From contig JAUIJQ010000143.1 of NCBI GenBank assembly GCA_030431165.1, positions 1-7,607 on the forward strand: a DNA stretch of 7,607 nucleotides, given 5' to 3'. Under the pieces are notes generated by a model. The model was not told the DNA's origin, searched no databases, and worked only from the letters and a program-made list of their open reading frames with translations. Made by a program: the position numbers and the translations under genes. Each line of letters begins with the position of its first letter. Position 1 is the first letter of the stretch. Of the stretch, positions 1 through 6,766 are shown piece after piece. Source of the stretch: Rhodothermia bacterium (GTDB lineage: Bacteria; Bacteroidota; Rhodothermia; Rhodothermales; JABDKH01).

Positions 1-1
1 A

Positions 2-586
2 AGCGACATTCGAAGCACGCTTCAGCTGCCCAAATCGACCTTCCTGGCGGTGTATGCAGGTTCAGTACGCCCAAACCGTGGGTGCCAGACCGCCCTCCGC
101 GCTGTCGCGTCGGCACCCCAGCTTCACCTGGCATTCGTCGGAAACGGACCAATGAAAAGCGCCCTCATCGACGAAGCACGACACCTCGGCTGCTCCGACC
201 GCATCCACTTCATTCCGCCAGTCGAACCGTCGACGGTCAGCGGCTTCTTGTCCACGGCTGATGTCGGCCTGAGCCTGCTGCCTGACAGCTGCCTTAACCA
301 CCAACTCGCACTTCCCAATAAGCTCTTTGAGTACGTTGCCGGCGGGGTTCCCGTTGTGGCCTCAAATCTGCCGGAGATGGCGAGGCTTATCGCGGATCAC
401 GGCGTTGGATCGTGCGTTGAGCCATCTAGTGTAGCAGCACTCCGAACCGAGTTGCTCGCGTTGGCATCCGATCGTCCGCGCCTGAATGCCTTGTCGATGA
501 ATTGCCGCCTAGCGGCGGACCTTCTGCGATGGCAATCGTACAAACCTCTGTTTGTAAACGCCTTCCTAGAACTAGAAACATTGTGA
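2..586 (+). CDS. Glycosyltransferase, GT-B fold, C-terminal part (5' end outside window)
   Basis: The frame is open from base 2 to a TGA at 584-586, so this is the C-terminal ~194 residues of a longer protein. It reads as the nucleotide-sugar-binding Rossmann domain of a GT4-like (GT-B) glycosyltransferase. A strand/loop YAGSVRPNRG near visible residue 18 is followed by LHLAFVGNGP, and then by the hallmark segment LPNKLFEYVAGGVPVVASN from about visible residue 104. In this fold the Glu of LFEY contacts the donor sugar nucleotide. The first Glu of the classical EX7E motif is replaced, as in other PNKLFEY-type enzymes. The protein probably transfers a sugar to a polysaccharide or lipid acceptor at the cytoplasmic face of the membrane; acceptor and sugar cannot be told. 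A GTG at 50 is internal and not the true start. The next gene overlaps its stop. The fold is confident, the substrate unknown. Confidence 0.88.
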   Translation, partial: SDIRSTLQLPKSTFLAVYAGSVRPNRGCQTALRAVASAPQLHLAFVGNGPMKSALIDEARHLGCSDRIHFIPPVEPSTVSGFLSTADVGLSLLPDSCLNHQLALPNKLFEYVAGGVPVVASNLPEMARLIADHGVGSCVEPSSVAALRTELLALASDRPRLNALSMNCRLAADLLRWQSYKPLFVNAFLELETL

Positions 587-1134
587 TACGTCGTCTGCTC
601 TTTGCCAGCACGCTCCTGCTCTCAAGCATGCTGCTACTCTCGGGGACCGTGCTCGTCGCTGGGGCGCAGAGTTCTACAGAAGGCTATTCCCTGTTGACGA
701 ACGCCTCTCCGCTCGTCCCGTGGGTACCTTTCGAGAACGCTGTGGACAAGGCAGAGATATCCGGAAAGAAGGTTCTTGTCGATATTTTTTCGCCATCGTG
801 CTCGTGGTGCAGAAAGATGCAGCAGGAGGCATATACCGACTCAATGATTCTGGGGTACATCGCGACCCATTTCGAAACCGCAAGGCTTGATATCGAGGTC
901 CTCGATGACAGCCTGTCTTATCGAGACCTGTCACTGTCATCCGGTCAGCTCGCATACGGTTTTGGGGCGTCTGGAACGCCGACCACGGTGTTCTTGATGC
1001 CAAACGGTGACTACATCACCAGGCTCCCAGGATACGCCCCAACAGATGAATTCCTGAAAGTCTTGAAGTACATCGCAACCGATGCATTCCTGAACATGTC
1101 GTTTGGGGACTTCGCCGCGACACTCAACCAATAG
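583..1134 (+). CDS. Secreted/membrane-anchored thioredoxin-fold protein with CSWC motif
   Basis: A 183-residue protein when started at GTG 583, which overlaps the TGA of the glycosyltransferase (GTGA). From there it begins with two arginines and a hydrophobic stretch (about residues 5-26) ending in AGA-QS, which looks like an export signal or anchor. A thioredoxin-like domain follows: strand KKVLVDIFSPSCSWCRKM with the CxxC pair at Cys73 and Cys76, and the cis-proline loop GTPTTVFL with Pro133. The arrangement resembles thioredoxin_7/SoxW or DsbD-C-type domains, so a thiol-disulfide role on the outer side of the membrane is likely; the partner is unknown. No good Shine-Dalgarno precedes GTG 583, which fits translational coupling. 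Alternative starts are ATG 529 (201 residues, longer basic leader) and TTG 502. Family assignment is solid, the precise function is not. Confidence 0.85.
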   Translation: MIRRLLFASTLLLSSMLLLSGTVLVAGAQSSTEGYSLLTNASPLVPWVPFENAVDKAEISGKKVLVDIFSPSCSWCRKMQQEAYTDSMILGYIATHFETARLDIEVLDDSLSYRDLSLSSGQLAYGFGASGTPTTVFLMPNGDYITRLPGYAPTDEFLKVLKYIATDAFLNMSFGDFAATLNQ

Positions 1135-1193
1135 CCCTGGTTCGTACTTCGACGGCATGTGAGTGTCAACGGGTAGCTCAGGCGAGCGGATTG
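1135..1193. other. Convergent intergenic gap, no clear signal
   Basis: A 59-bp gap lies between the stop of the thioredoxin-like gene (plus) and the stop of prmC (minus). Two convergent genes end here, so a bidirectional terminator would be expected. I see only short pairings (a 4-bp TGAG/CTCA stem around 1159-1182) and no T-run, so I do not call a terminator. Confidence 0.5.
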
Positions 1194-2141
1194 TCAAGGT
1201 CGGACTGCCAAATCCACACTTTCACACTCGCCGCCTCCCGAACCCGCCCACTTCCCTTCCGCAAATCGCGGCCGCCCCGCTCCATCGGCTGCTACGACTA
1301 CTTCGGTGAATCCTGCGGCACGCATCAGGTCCTTGACTCGGTCCATCCGATCTTCGTGGCCTTCAAATGTGAGCCAACCTCCGGGTGTCAACAACGCCGC
1401 GGCGGCACGCACAATTCGATCGTAAAAACCGAGTCCGCCATCGCCGGCAAAAAGGGCGGCGTGAGGTTCAAATGCATATACGTCGCCCGCGACTTCGTTT
1501 TCTTCCCCGGCAGCGATATAGGGCGGATTGGACACAACCAGATCAACACCGGCGGGCTTCGGCTTAGCCAACCACGTCGAAACGTCATCGACAAGTACGT
1601 CGGCGCGTACCCAATCGACGTGTAGGCCGAGCCGGGCTGCATTCTCTACTGCAGCCGCCAACGCGGCCTGCGAGAGCTCAACACCACAAACCTGCGCATC
1701 CGATCGCGCCATTTTCAACGCGAGTGCGATGGAACCGCTTCCGGAACAAACATCCATCACGACCGGGGAACTCTTGCCGCGAATGAGCTCAAGCGACCGC
1801 TCAACCAGCTGCTCAGTCTCCGGACGAGGAATAAGGACTCGCCCGTCGACCGTAAGTCGTACACCATGAAACGGCATTGTCCTTGTTACGTACTGCAGTG
1901 GCCATCCGCGTGCCACGTACGCCGTGCGACGACCGATGCGACTTCGCATACGAGAATCGAGCGTTTCATCGCCGCGAGCGATAAGCTCAGCGGTCCCGGT
2001 CGATGTAACCGATGCAATTATCCAGTCCGCCATACGAGCCGGTGACGCCACAACCCCCTGAAGGGCCTCGCGAACCTCAACTCGGCATCGCGCGACTGTA
2101 CGCGTATCGGCACCCGTAATCGTCCCTCTATTACCTGTCAT
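1194..2141 (-). CDS. prmC: Peptide chain release factor N5-glutamine methyltransferase PrmC (HemK)
   Basis: This cytoplasmic S-adenosylmethionine-dependent enzyme methylates the Gln of the GGQ motif in release factors RF1/RF2, which improves translation termination. The 315-residue product has the PrmC domain order. A helical N-terminal domain (about 15-90) ends in the segment PLQYVTRTMPFHG. LIPRPETE at 103-110 is highly typical of PrmC. SAM-binding motif I is DVCSGSGSIAL at 130-140, the acidic motif II is GVELS near 153-157, and the catalytic SNPPY is at 204-208. The start ATG at 2139-2141 is preceded by GAGGT. The protein is somewhat longer than the usual ~280 residues: a ~10-residue N-terminal lead and a Gly-rich C-terminal tail after GRPRFAEG. 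prfA, a common neighbour, is not in the window; prmC stands alone, divergent from glgP. Confidence 0.95.
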   Translation of the reverse strand: MTGNRGTITGADTRTVARCRVEVREALQGVVASPARMADWIIASVTSTGTAELIARGDETLDSRMRSRIGRRTAYVARGWPLQYVTRTMPFHGVRLTVDGRVLIPRPETEQLVERSLELIRGKSSPVVMDVCSGSGSIALALKMARSDAQVCGVELSQAALAAAVENAARLGLHVDWVRADVLVDDVSTWLAKPKPAGVDLVVSNPPYIAAGEENEVAGDVYAFEPHAALFAGDGGLGFYDRIVRAAAALLTPGGWLTFEGHEDRMDRVKDLMRAAGFTEVVVAADGAGRPRFAEGKWAGSGGGECESVDLAVRP

Positions 2142-2163
2142 TCGACCTCAACACTACGATAAT
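2135..2163 (+). promoter_or_regulatory. Candidate promoter of glgP (sigma70-like)
   Basis: CTGTCA (2135-2140, 4 of 6 to TTGACA) is followed after 17 bases by GATAAT (2158-2163, 5 of 6 to TATAAT), placing a start near 2170. The -35 box overlaps the prmC start codon, and the element interleaves with the opposite candidate promoter in the 78-bp divergent gap. This is weak evidence. Confidence 0.3.
2145..2149 (-). promoter_or_regulatory. Ribosome binding site of prmC
   Basis: The minus strand reads GAGGT three bases before the ATG at 2141 (GAGG with 4-base spacing). It supports that start, although the spacing is on the short side. Confidence 0.5.
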
Positions 2164-2170
2164 CTTGCGC

Positions 2171-2198
2171 ATCGTATTTTAGGGGTCTTTGGCATCAA
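2171..2198 (-). promoter_or_regulatory. Candidate promoter of prmC (sigma70-like)
   Basis: On the minus strand a TTGATG (2193-2198, 4 of 6 to TTGACA) is followed after 16 bases by TACGAT (2171-2176, 4 of 6 to TATAAT). A transcript would start near 2164, giving a leader of about 20 bases to the prmC ATG. It lies in the only gap available for the prmC promoter. Matching was by eye only, and the housekeeping consensus of this organism is not known. Confidence 0.35.
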
Positions 2199-2219
2199 CT
2201 GGCTACCGCCTTCCACCGT

Positions 2220-4271
2220 ATGGACAGTCTGAAAAAGCTTGAACTCTTGTCGCGCAACCTCTGGTGGTCGTGGAATCCGGATGCGCTCGATCTGTTTCGC
2301 CGATTGAACCCGGATGTATTTGTGGCATCTGGCAATAATCCGGTGGCAGCGCTGCTCGCAGCCGACGAGCGCGTCCTTCGCGACGGCCAGTTTGCCAGAA
2401 GCGTCGAGGAAGTGTACGAGCGGTTTCGATCGTACATGGACGCCCCCAATTCTCTCGGCGATGAACGATCAACGGCGTACTTCTGTATGGAGTACGGGTT
2501 GCACGAAAGCCTCCGCTTGTACGCGGGCGGACTCGGTGTATTGGCCGGCGACCACACGAAGGCGGCATCCGACTTGAAAATCCCGTTCGTGGCCGTGGGC
2601 CTGTTCCTACGCGACGGATATTTCAAACAGTACTTCGACGATAAAGGCTGGCAGCTTGCCGAATACCCGGCGGTTGACCCGACCGAGCATGTCTTTGAAC
2701 CGGTCCTGGATGAAGCCGGTGATCCTCTGATGATCCAGGTCCCAATCGGACATGAAAGTATCTCTGTTCGTGCGTGGCGTGTGCAAATTGGTCGCACCAC
2801 CCTGTACCTGCTGGATACCGATACGGAGCCCAACCGGTTTGAGCTCAGGCACATTACCCGCAGACTGTATTCCGGAAACCGCAAGACGAGAATCCAGCAG
2901 GAACTGATCCTCGGGGTTGGTGGCCTCCGCCTGCTCAGGGCTCTGGGCCACAAGCCGGCAGTGTACCACATGAACGAAGGCCACTGCGCCTTTGTAGCGC
3001 TCGAGCTGCTTCGCGAAAAAACGAGAGAGGGTATGTCGTGGGAAGACGCGCAAAGCTGGATCCGGTCCCGCACGGTGTTCACAACCCATACGCCTGTTTG
3101 GGCCGGCCATGACCGCTTCGATCCAGGGCTCTTCACCGAGCAGCTCCACGGCCTCGCTTCCGAGTTGGGCACCGGTGCCCACGACCTATTGCACTACGGC
3201 CGGGTTGATCCGTCGGATCATTCAGAGGCCTTCACGATGACGATCCTCGGGCTGAACTTCGCGAACAAGTGTAACGGCGTATCCAAGCTCAACGGTCACG
3301 TCGCCCGTGCCCAGTGGGCACACAAATACCCGGACAGGGACGTCTCGGAAGTACCCATCGCACACGTTACAAACGGGATCCATCTGCCGTCGTGGACCGC
3401 ACCGCGAGCGATTCCGTTTTTGAATCAACACGTGCCTGGCTGGCGGGAGTCGGCTGATGCGTGGCAACGGGTGTGGGATGTTTCGGATGATACGCTTTGG
3501 GCGTACCGAAACATGCTTAGGAAGGCGCTTATTCAATACGTGAGTCAGCGCGTGCAGTCACAGTCCATGCCGCAATCGCCGAATCTCGATCCGGATGTTC
3601 TAACCATCGGCTTCGCGCGGCGGTTCGCGACATACAAAAGAGCTCCGCTGATATTCCATGATATCGAGAGAGCAGCCCGAATTCTGGCAGATATCGACCG
3701 CCCGGTCCAGCTCATCTATGCCGGCAAGGCGCATCCTGCCGATGACGACGGCAAGTGGTTCATCCAGCGCATCTTCGAAATCTCGCGCGACACGGCTTTC
3801 GATGGGCGCGTTGTTTTCGTCGAGGGTTACGACATGGAAATCGGACGGATGCTTGTGTCAGGATCTGACGTCTGGCTGAACAACCCGCGACGACCGTATG
3901 AAGCGAGCGGAACAAGCGGCCAGAAGGTTGCCGCACACGGCGGCATGAACCTGTCCATTCTGGACGGTTGGTGGCCGGAAGGCTACAACGGCAAAAACGG
4001 CTGGGCCATCGGGCAAGACGCATCGGCGTCCTACAAAGACCCTGAGATCCAGGACCCGGAAGATGCTGGATTCCTGTACGAGCTGCTGGAAAACGACGTT
4101 GTCCCGGCGTTCTATTCACGCGATGAAGCAGGCCTTCCTACAGAGTGGCTGAAGCGAATGCGCGAAGCCATGGCCATGCTGCCCTACCAGTTCAGCGCGC
4201 GCCGGATGGTCAACGACTACGTACGGGACTTCTACTTCGTCGACAAAGAAGGTGACGTCGTTGCGGCCTGA
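2220..4271 (+). CDS. glgP: Alpha-glucan (glycogen/maltodextrin) phosphorylase, compact DUF3417-type
   Basis: This PLP-dependent cytoplasmic enzyme cleaves alpha-1,4-glucan ends with phosphate to release glucose-1-phosphate. The 683-residue product starts with the DUF3417 signature NLWWSWNP (13-20). It then shows YFCMEYGLHESL (from 87), AGGLGVLAGDH (102-112), HMNEGH (250-255), THTPVWAGHD (from 289) and FARRFATYKR (465-474). The cofactor-site segment is EASGTSGQK, with the probable PLP lysine at Lys569, followed by MNLSILDGWW. These motifs belong to the 'more P' alpha-glucan phosphorylase branch rather than the animal/E. coli type. It lacks the long C-terminal extension of ~820-residue members. 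The start is uncertain: no Shine-Dalgarno precedes ATG 2220, the frame is open back to 2163, and an in-frame CTG at 2199 sits 13 bases after AGGGG (2181-2185). The stop codon lies in a tandem repeat. Confidence 0.95.
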   Translation: MDSLKKLELLSRNLWWSWNPDALDLFRRLNPDVFVASGNNPVAALLAADERVLRDGQFARSVEEVYERFRSYMDAPNSLGDERSTAYFCMEYGLHESLRLYAGGLGVLAGDHTKAASDLKIPFVAVGLFLRDGYFKQYFDDKGWQLAEYPAVDPTEHVFEPVLDEAGDPLMIQVPIGHESISVRAWRVQIGRTTLYLLDTDTEPNRFELRHITRRLYSGNRKTRIQQELILGVGGLRLLRALGHKPAVYHMNEGHCAFVALELLREKTREGMSWEDAQSWIRSRTVFTTHTPVWAGHDRFDPGLFTEQLHGLASELGTGAHDLLHYGRVDPSDHSEAFTMTILGLNFANKCNGVSKLNGHVARAQWAHKYPDRDVSEVPIAHVTNGIHLPSWTAPRAIPFLNQHVPGWRESADAWQRVWDVSDDTLWAYRNMLRKALIQYVSQRVQSQSMPQSPNLDPDVLTIGFARRFATYKRAPLIFHDIERAARILADIDRPVQLIYAGKAHPADDDGKWFIQRIFEISRDTAFDGRVVFVEGYDMEIGRMLVSGSDVWLNNPRRPYEASGTSGQKVAAHGGMNLSILDGWWPEGYNGKNGWAIGQDASASYKDPEIQDPEDAGFLYELLENDVVPAFYSRDEAGLPTEWLKRMREAMAMLPYQFSARRMVNDYVRDFYFVDKEGDVVAA

Positions 4272-4326
4272 CAGTGACGTCGTTGCGGCCTGACAGTGAC
4301 GTCGTTGCGGCCTGGCAGTGACGTCG
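4252..4326. repeat. 22-bp tandem repeat, about 3.4 copies, spanning the glgP stop
   Basis: Units run 4252-4273, 4274-4295 and 4296-4317, with a 9-base partial copy at 4318-4326. The unit begins GTGACGTCGTTGCGG and continues CCTGACA. Copies 1 and 2 are identical and copy 3 has one A-to-G change (CCTGGCA). Copy 1 encodes the last residues of the phosphorylase and its TGA stop; the rest is downstream. The unit length is not a multiple of three and includes the palindrome GACGTC. It most likely arose by recent slippage duplication of the gene end. Confidence 0.95.
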
Positions 4327-4353
4327 AATTCCAGTCAGTAGTAAGTACAGCAT

Positions 4354-4377
4354 CGTCCTGAACCACCGTTCAGGGTG
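4354..4377. terminator. Hairpin between convergent glgP and acyP, possible bidirectional terminator
   Basis: CCTGAAC (4357-4363), loop CACC and GTTCAGG (4368-4374) form a perfect 7-bp stem. Two outer G-T wobbles and one C-G pair extend it to about 10 bp. It sits in the 139-bp gap where glgP and the acyP operon end facing each other, the expected place for a terminator. On the plus strand only a TTTT (4381-4384) follows, six bases beyond the extended stem; on the minus strand there is no U-run. If it is a terminator it is a non-canonical one. Confidence 0.4.
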
Positions 4378-4410
4378 AAGGTTTTGCGCGCCTCGGGGAA
4401 ATCGCGAATC

Positions 4411-4713
4411 TTACCGCACGACCTTGAAGGCGTCGGGCGCGTCGACGACTTCGCGCCAACGAACCGACACGCTGTCTACCCTGCTCGCTCTCGGGCCACG
4501 CTCAAGCTCCTCCAAGAGCTGGACAAGCGTGTCGCGCAGTGCAAAGGCCAACACTTCCACTGACCCGTCTCGATTGTTGCGCACCGTACCGGTGACACCC
4601 AGTCGCCGGGCCGTCCGGACGACGAACGCCCGGTAACCAACGCCCTGCACACGACCTTGCGCAGTTGCCGCAAAGTGCGCTATGGCACCGTCAGCATCCG
4701 GCGAACTATGCAT
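4411..4713 (-). CDS. acyP: Acylphosphatase
   Basis: This small cytoplasmic enzyme hydrolyses carboxyl-phosphate bonds of acyl phosphates. The 100-residue product carries both family signatures. QGRVQGVGYRAF (19-30) contains the phosphate-binding loop and catalytic Arg28. VTGTVRNNRDGSVEV contains the catalytic Asn46. The ~90-100 residue length is typical. I chose ATG 4711-4713 because GAGGA (4722-4726) precedes it by 8 bases; a TTG at 4728 would add five residues. This start lies inside the end of paaZ, an 8-bp overlap, so translation is probably coupled and the gene is probably the last of the paa operon. Its physiological substrate, and why it sits here, are unknown. Confidence 0.92.
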   Translation of the reverse strand: MHSSPDADGAIAHFAATAQGRVQGVGYRAFVVRTARRLGVTGTVRNNRDGSVEVLAFALRDTLVQLLEELERGPRASRVDSVSVRWREVVDAPDAFKVVR

Positions 4714-6766
4714 CGCTCGAATCCTCAACGGACCTTCGAACGAGCGTAAGAATGCTATACGTCGCCACCAGCTCGTCCTCTTGATTCAGCACGTCAACGT
4801 GCCACTCGACGACGCCCTGTGGCTCCTCCCCTTCGCGGGGCTCCTTGGCTGTCTTCTTCTTGCAGGTCAGTCGCGCATGAATCGTGTCACCAATGTGGAC
4901 CGGCTGCGTGAAGCGCAGGTTTTCGAGACCGTAGTTCGCGAGCACCGGACCTTCCGCCGGATGCACGAAGAGCCCTGCCGCAGCCGACAAAACGAAGTAG
5001 CCATGCGCAACCCGCCCTTCAAACAATGATCGGGTCGCTGCAATATCATCCATGTGCGCATAGAAGAAGTCGCCGCTGATGCCGGCAAACCGACCGATAT
5101 CGGCCTCGGTGACCGTCCGTCGATGCGTCGTTAGCGTATCTCCGATCTCGAGTTCGTCAAACGTCTTTCTGAATGGATGCCGATCAGACTCGGGTCGAGC
5201 CGCGCCCACCTGCCATTCCGACGTGATCCGGGATAGAGTCGTTGGGGATCCCTGTATCGCGGTACGCTGCATGTAGTGTTTGACGCCCCTGACGCCACCA
5301 AGCTCTTCGCCGCCTCCGGCGCGACCGGGCCCTCCATGAACGAGGTGTGGAAGCGGCGAACCATGGCCCGTTGATTCAGCAGCAGAGTCAGCGTTCAGCA
5401 CGAGGATTCGGCCGTGGTGTGATGCACATCCGAGTACCACTTCGCGTGCCACGTCGTCGCTTGCCGTTACCAGCGAACCCACCAGTGAGCCGCGACCGAG
5501 CTTCGTCAACGCGATTGCGTGGTCAGTGTCTCGATAGGGCATGACAGTGTTAACCGGACCAAACGCCTCAACGTCGTGCGGCGCCTGCGCAGTATCCGGT
5601 TCAGCACACAGCAACACCGTCGGGGCAACGAAGCAGCCAATCTTCAGATCGGCGTCAAGCGGGCTCAACGAACCATCTCCCCCGATCACAATCTCTCCGG
5701 CTTCCGCAAGCAGTTCAATGTTTGAGCGTACTTCGGCTCGTTGATCCTCACTCACCAACGGACCCATGTTCACCGTCTCGTTGAGGGGATTGCCAACAAC
5801 TACTTGCTGGAGCTTGGACTGTAGGGCCGTGACGACCGCGTCAACCATTTCGGACGGGACAAACGTTCGGCGGATTGCAGTACATCGCTGACCCGCCTTA
5901 ATCGACATCTCGTTTACGACCTCCTGTACAAACAGGTCAAACTCCGCAGACCCTGGCTGAACATCTGGCCCCAGCATCGTGAAGTTCAACGAGTCGGCCT
6001 CCATGTTGAAGCGCGTACCGCTACTAACGATGGCAGGTGTCTGTTTAAGCCGGATGCCCGTTGCAGCAGATCCGGTAAACGTGACCAAGTCCTGACCTGT
6101 CATGTGGTCAAGCAGGTCCCCGGTTCCCCCCGAAATCAACTGCAGCGCACCATCAGGCAGAATGCCGGAGTCGATCATGATGCGCACGGCGGCCTCGGTT
6201 ATGTAAGACGTAACCGAGGCGGGTTTAACTATTGCCGGCATACCCGCAAGCCACGTCGCAGCAAGCTTCTCCAGCATCCCCCAGCAAGGAAAGTTGTATG
6301 CGTTGATATGAACGGCCACACCTTCCAATGGGACACAGATATGGTGGCCGACAAACGAGCCGCTACGAGAAAGTTGTTCAAGTGCACCGTCAACGAGAAA
6401 TGTCTCATCGGGCAGTTCGCGGCGGCCTTTACTCGAATACACGAACAGCGTACCGATCCCCCCATCGATGTCGGTCCATGCGTCGCGCTTGGTTGCGCCA
6501 CTGGCAACCGAAAGTTCGTAAAGCCCCGCCTTGTGCTTGCCCAAATGCAGCGCTAGCGCTTTGAGCATACGTGCCCGTTCGTGGAACGTCATTCTTCGCA
6601 GCGAAGCGCCCCCGCGATCACGGGCATAGTTCGCCATTCCCGCAAAGTCGAGTCCGGCACTCGACACCTTCGCAACCGGTTCTCCCGTCACGGCGTGGTG
6701 TATCTCGCGAAAACCACTGTCACCATGATGCCACCGCCCTTCTGCAAACGATTCTACCTTGATCAT
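4706..6766 (-). CDS. paaZ: PaaZ: bifunctional oxepin-CoA hydrolase / 3-oxo-5,6-dehydrosuberyl-CoA semialdehyde dehydrogenase
   Basis: In phenylacetate degradation this enzyme hydrolytically opens the ring of oxepin-CoA through its hydratase domain, then oxidises the reactive aldehyde to 3-oxo-5,6-dehydrosuberyl-CoA with NADP+. The 686-residue product is close to E. coli PaaZ (681). It has an aldehyde dehydrogenase domain (about 1-515) and a MaoC-like (R)-hydratase domain (about 525-680). Catalytic residues are present: Glu256 in FNMEADSLN and Cys295 in KAGQRCTAIRR, at the same numbers as recalled for E. coli, and Asp566/His571 in SGDFFYAHMD (D-x4-H) of the hydratase. Other conserved blocks are HINAYNFPCWGMLEKLA and HGGPGRAGGGEELGG. 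The start ATG 6764-6766 overlaps the paaY stop (ATGA) and follows AAGGAG; a GTG at 6787 is upstream of that ribosome site and unlikely. Both activities appear intact. Confidence 0.97.
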   Translation of the reverse strand: MIKVESFAEGRWHHGDSGFREIHHAVTGEPVAKVSSAGLDFAGMANYARDRGGASLRRMTFHERARMLKALALHLGKHKAGLYELSVASGATKRDAWTDIDGGIGTLFVYSSKGRRELPDETFLVDGALEQLSRSGSFVGHHICVPLEGVAVHINAYNFPCWGMLEKLAATWLAGMPAIVKPASVTSYITEAAVRIMIDSGILPDGALQLISGGTGDLLDHMTGQDLVTFTGSAATGIRLKQTPAIVSSGTRFNMEADSLNFTMLGPDVQPGSAEFDLFVQEVVNEMSIKAGQRCTAIRRTFVPSEMVDAVVTALQSKLQQVVVGNPLNETVNMGPLVSEDQRAEVRSNIELLAEAGEIVIGGDGSLSPLDADLKIGCFVAPTVLLCAEPDTAQAPHDVEAFGPVNTVMPYRDTDHAIALTKLGRGSLVGSLVTASDDVAREVVLGCASHHGRILVLNADSAAESTGHGSPLPHLVHGGPGRAGGGEELGGVRGVKHYMQRTAIQGSPTTLSRITSEWQVGAARPESDRHPFRKTFDELEIGDTLTTHRRTVTEADIGRFAGISGDFFYAHMDDIAATRSLFEGRVAHGYFVLSAAAGLFVHPAEGPVLANYGLENLRFTQPVHIGDTIHARLTCKKKTAKEPREGEEPQGVVEWHVDVLNQEDELVATYSILTLVRRSVEDSSDA
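4722..4726 (-). promoter_or_regulatory. Ribosome binding site of acyP
   Basis: The minus strand reads GAGGA with 8 bases to the ATG at 4713. It decides this start over the upstream TTG at 4728. The site lies within the last codons of paaZ. Confidence 0.6.

Noticed and set aside
502..582. TTG 502 or ATG 529 as start of the thioredoxin-like gene
   Set aside because: Both give an unusually long leader before the signal segment and a 58-85 bp overlap with the glycosyltransferase; GTG 583 gives a compact signal peptide. ATG 529 remains possible.
1191..1625. 144-codon plus-strand frame opposite prmC
   Set aside because: It is antisense to the C-terminal half of a convincing PrmC, with no domain and Cys/Arg-rich composition; a shadow frame.
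2195..3172. 325-codon open frame on the minus strand opposite glgP
   Set aside because: It lies wholly antisense to a phosphorylase with clear conserved motifs, is rich in Ser/Arg with no recognisable domain, and is best explained as a mirror of GC-biased codons.
4252..4326. Replication or partition iteron array
   Set aside because: There is no Rep or Par gene in the window, the array begins inside a coding sequence, and its position fits slippage duplication of a gene end.
4682..5029. 115-codon plus-strand frame opposite paaZ/acyP
   Set aside because: It is antisense to the MaoC domain of PaaZ and shows no family motif.
6104..6556. 150-codon plus-strand frame opposite paaZ
   Set aside because: It is antisense to the intact dehydrogenase domain and has composition typical of a shadow frame.
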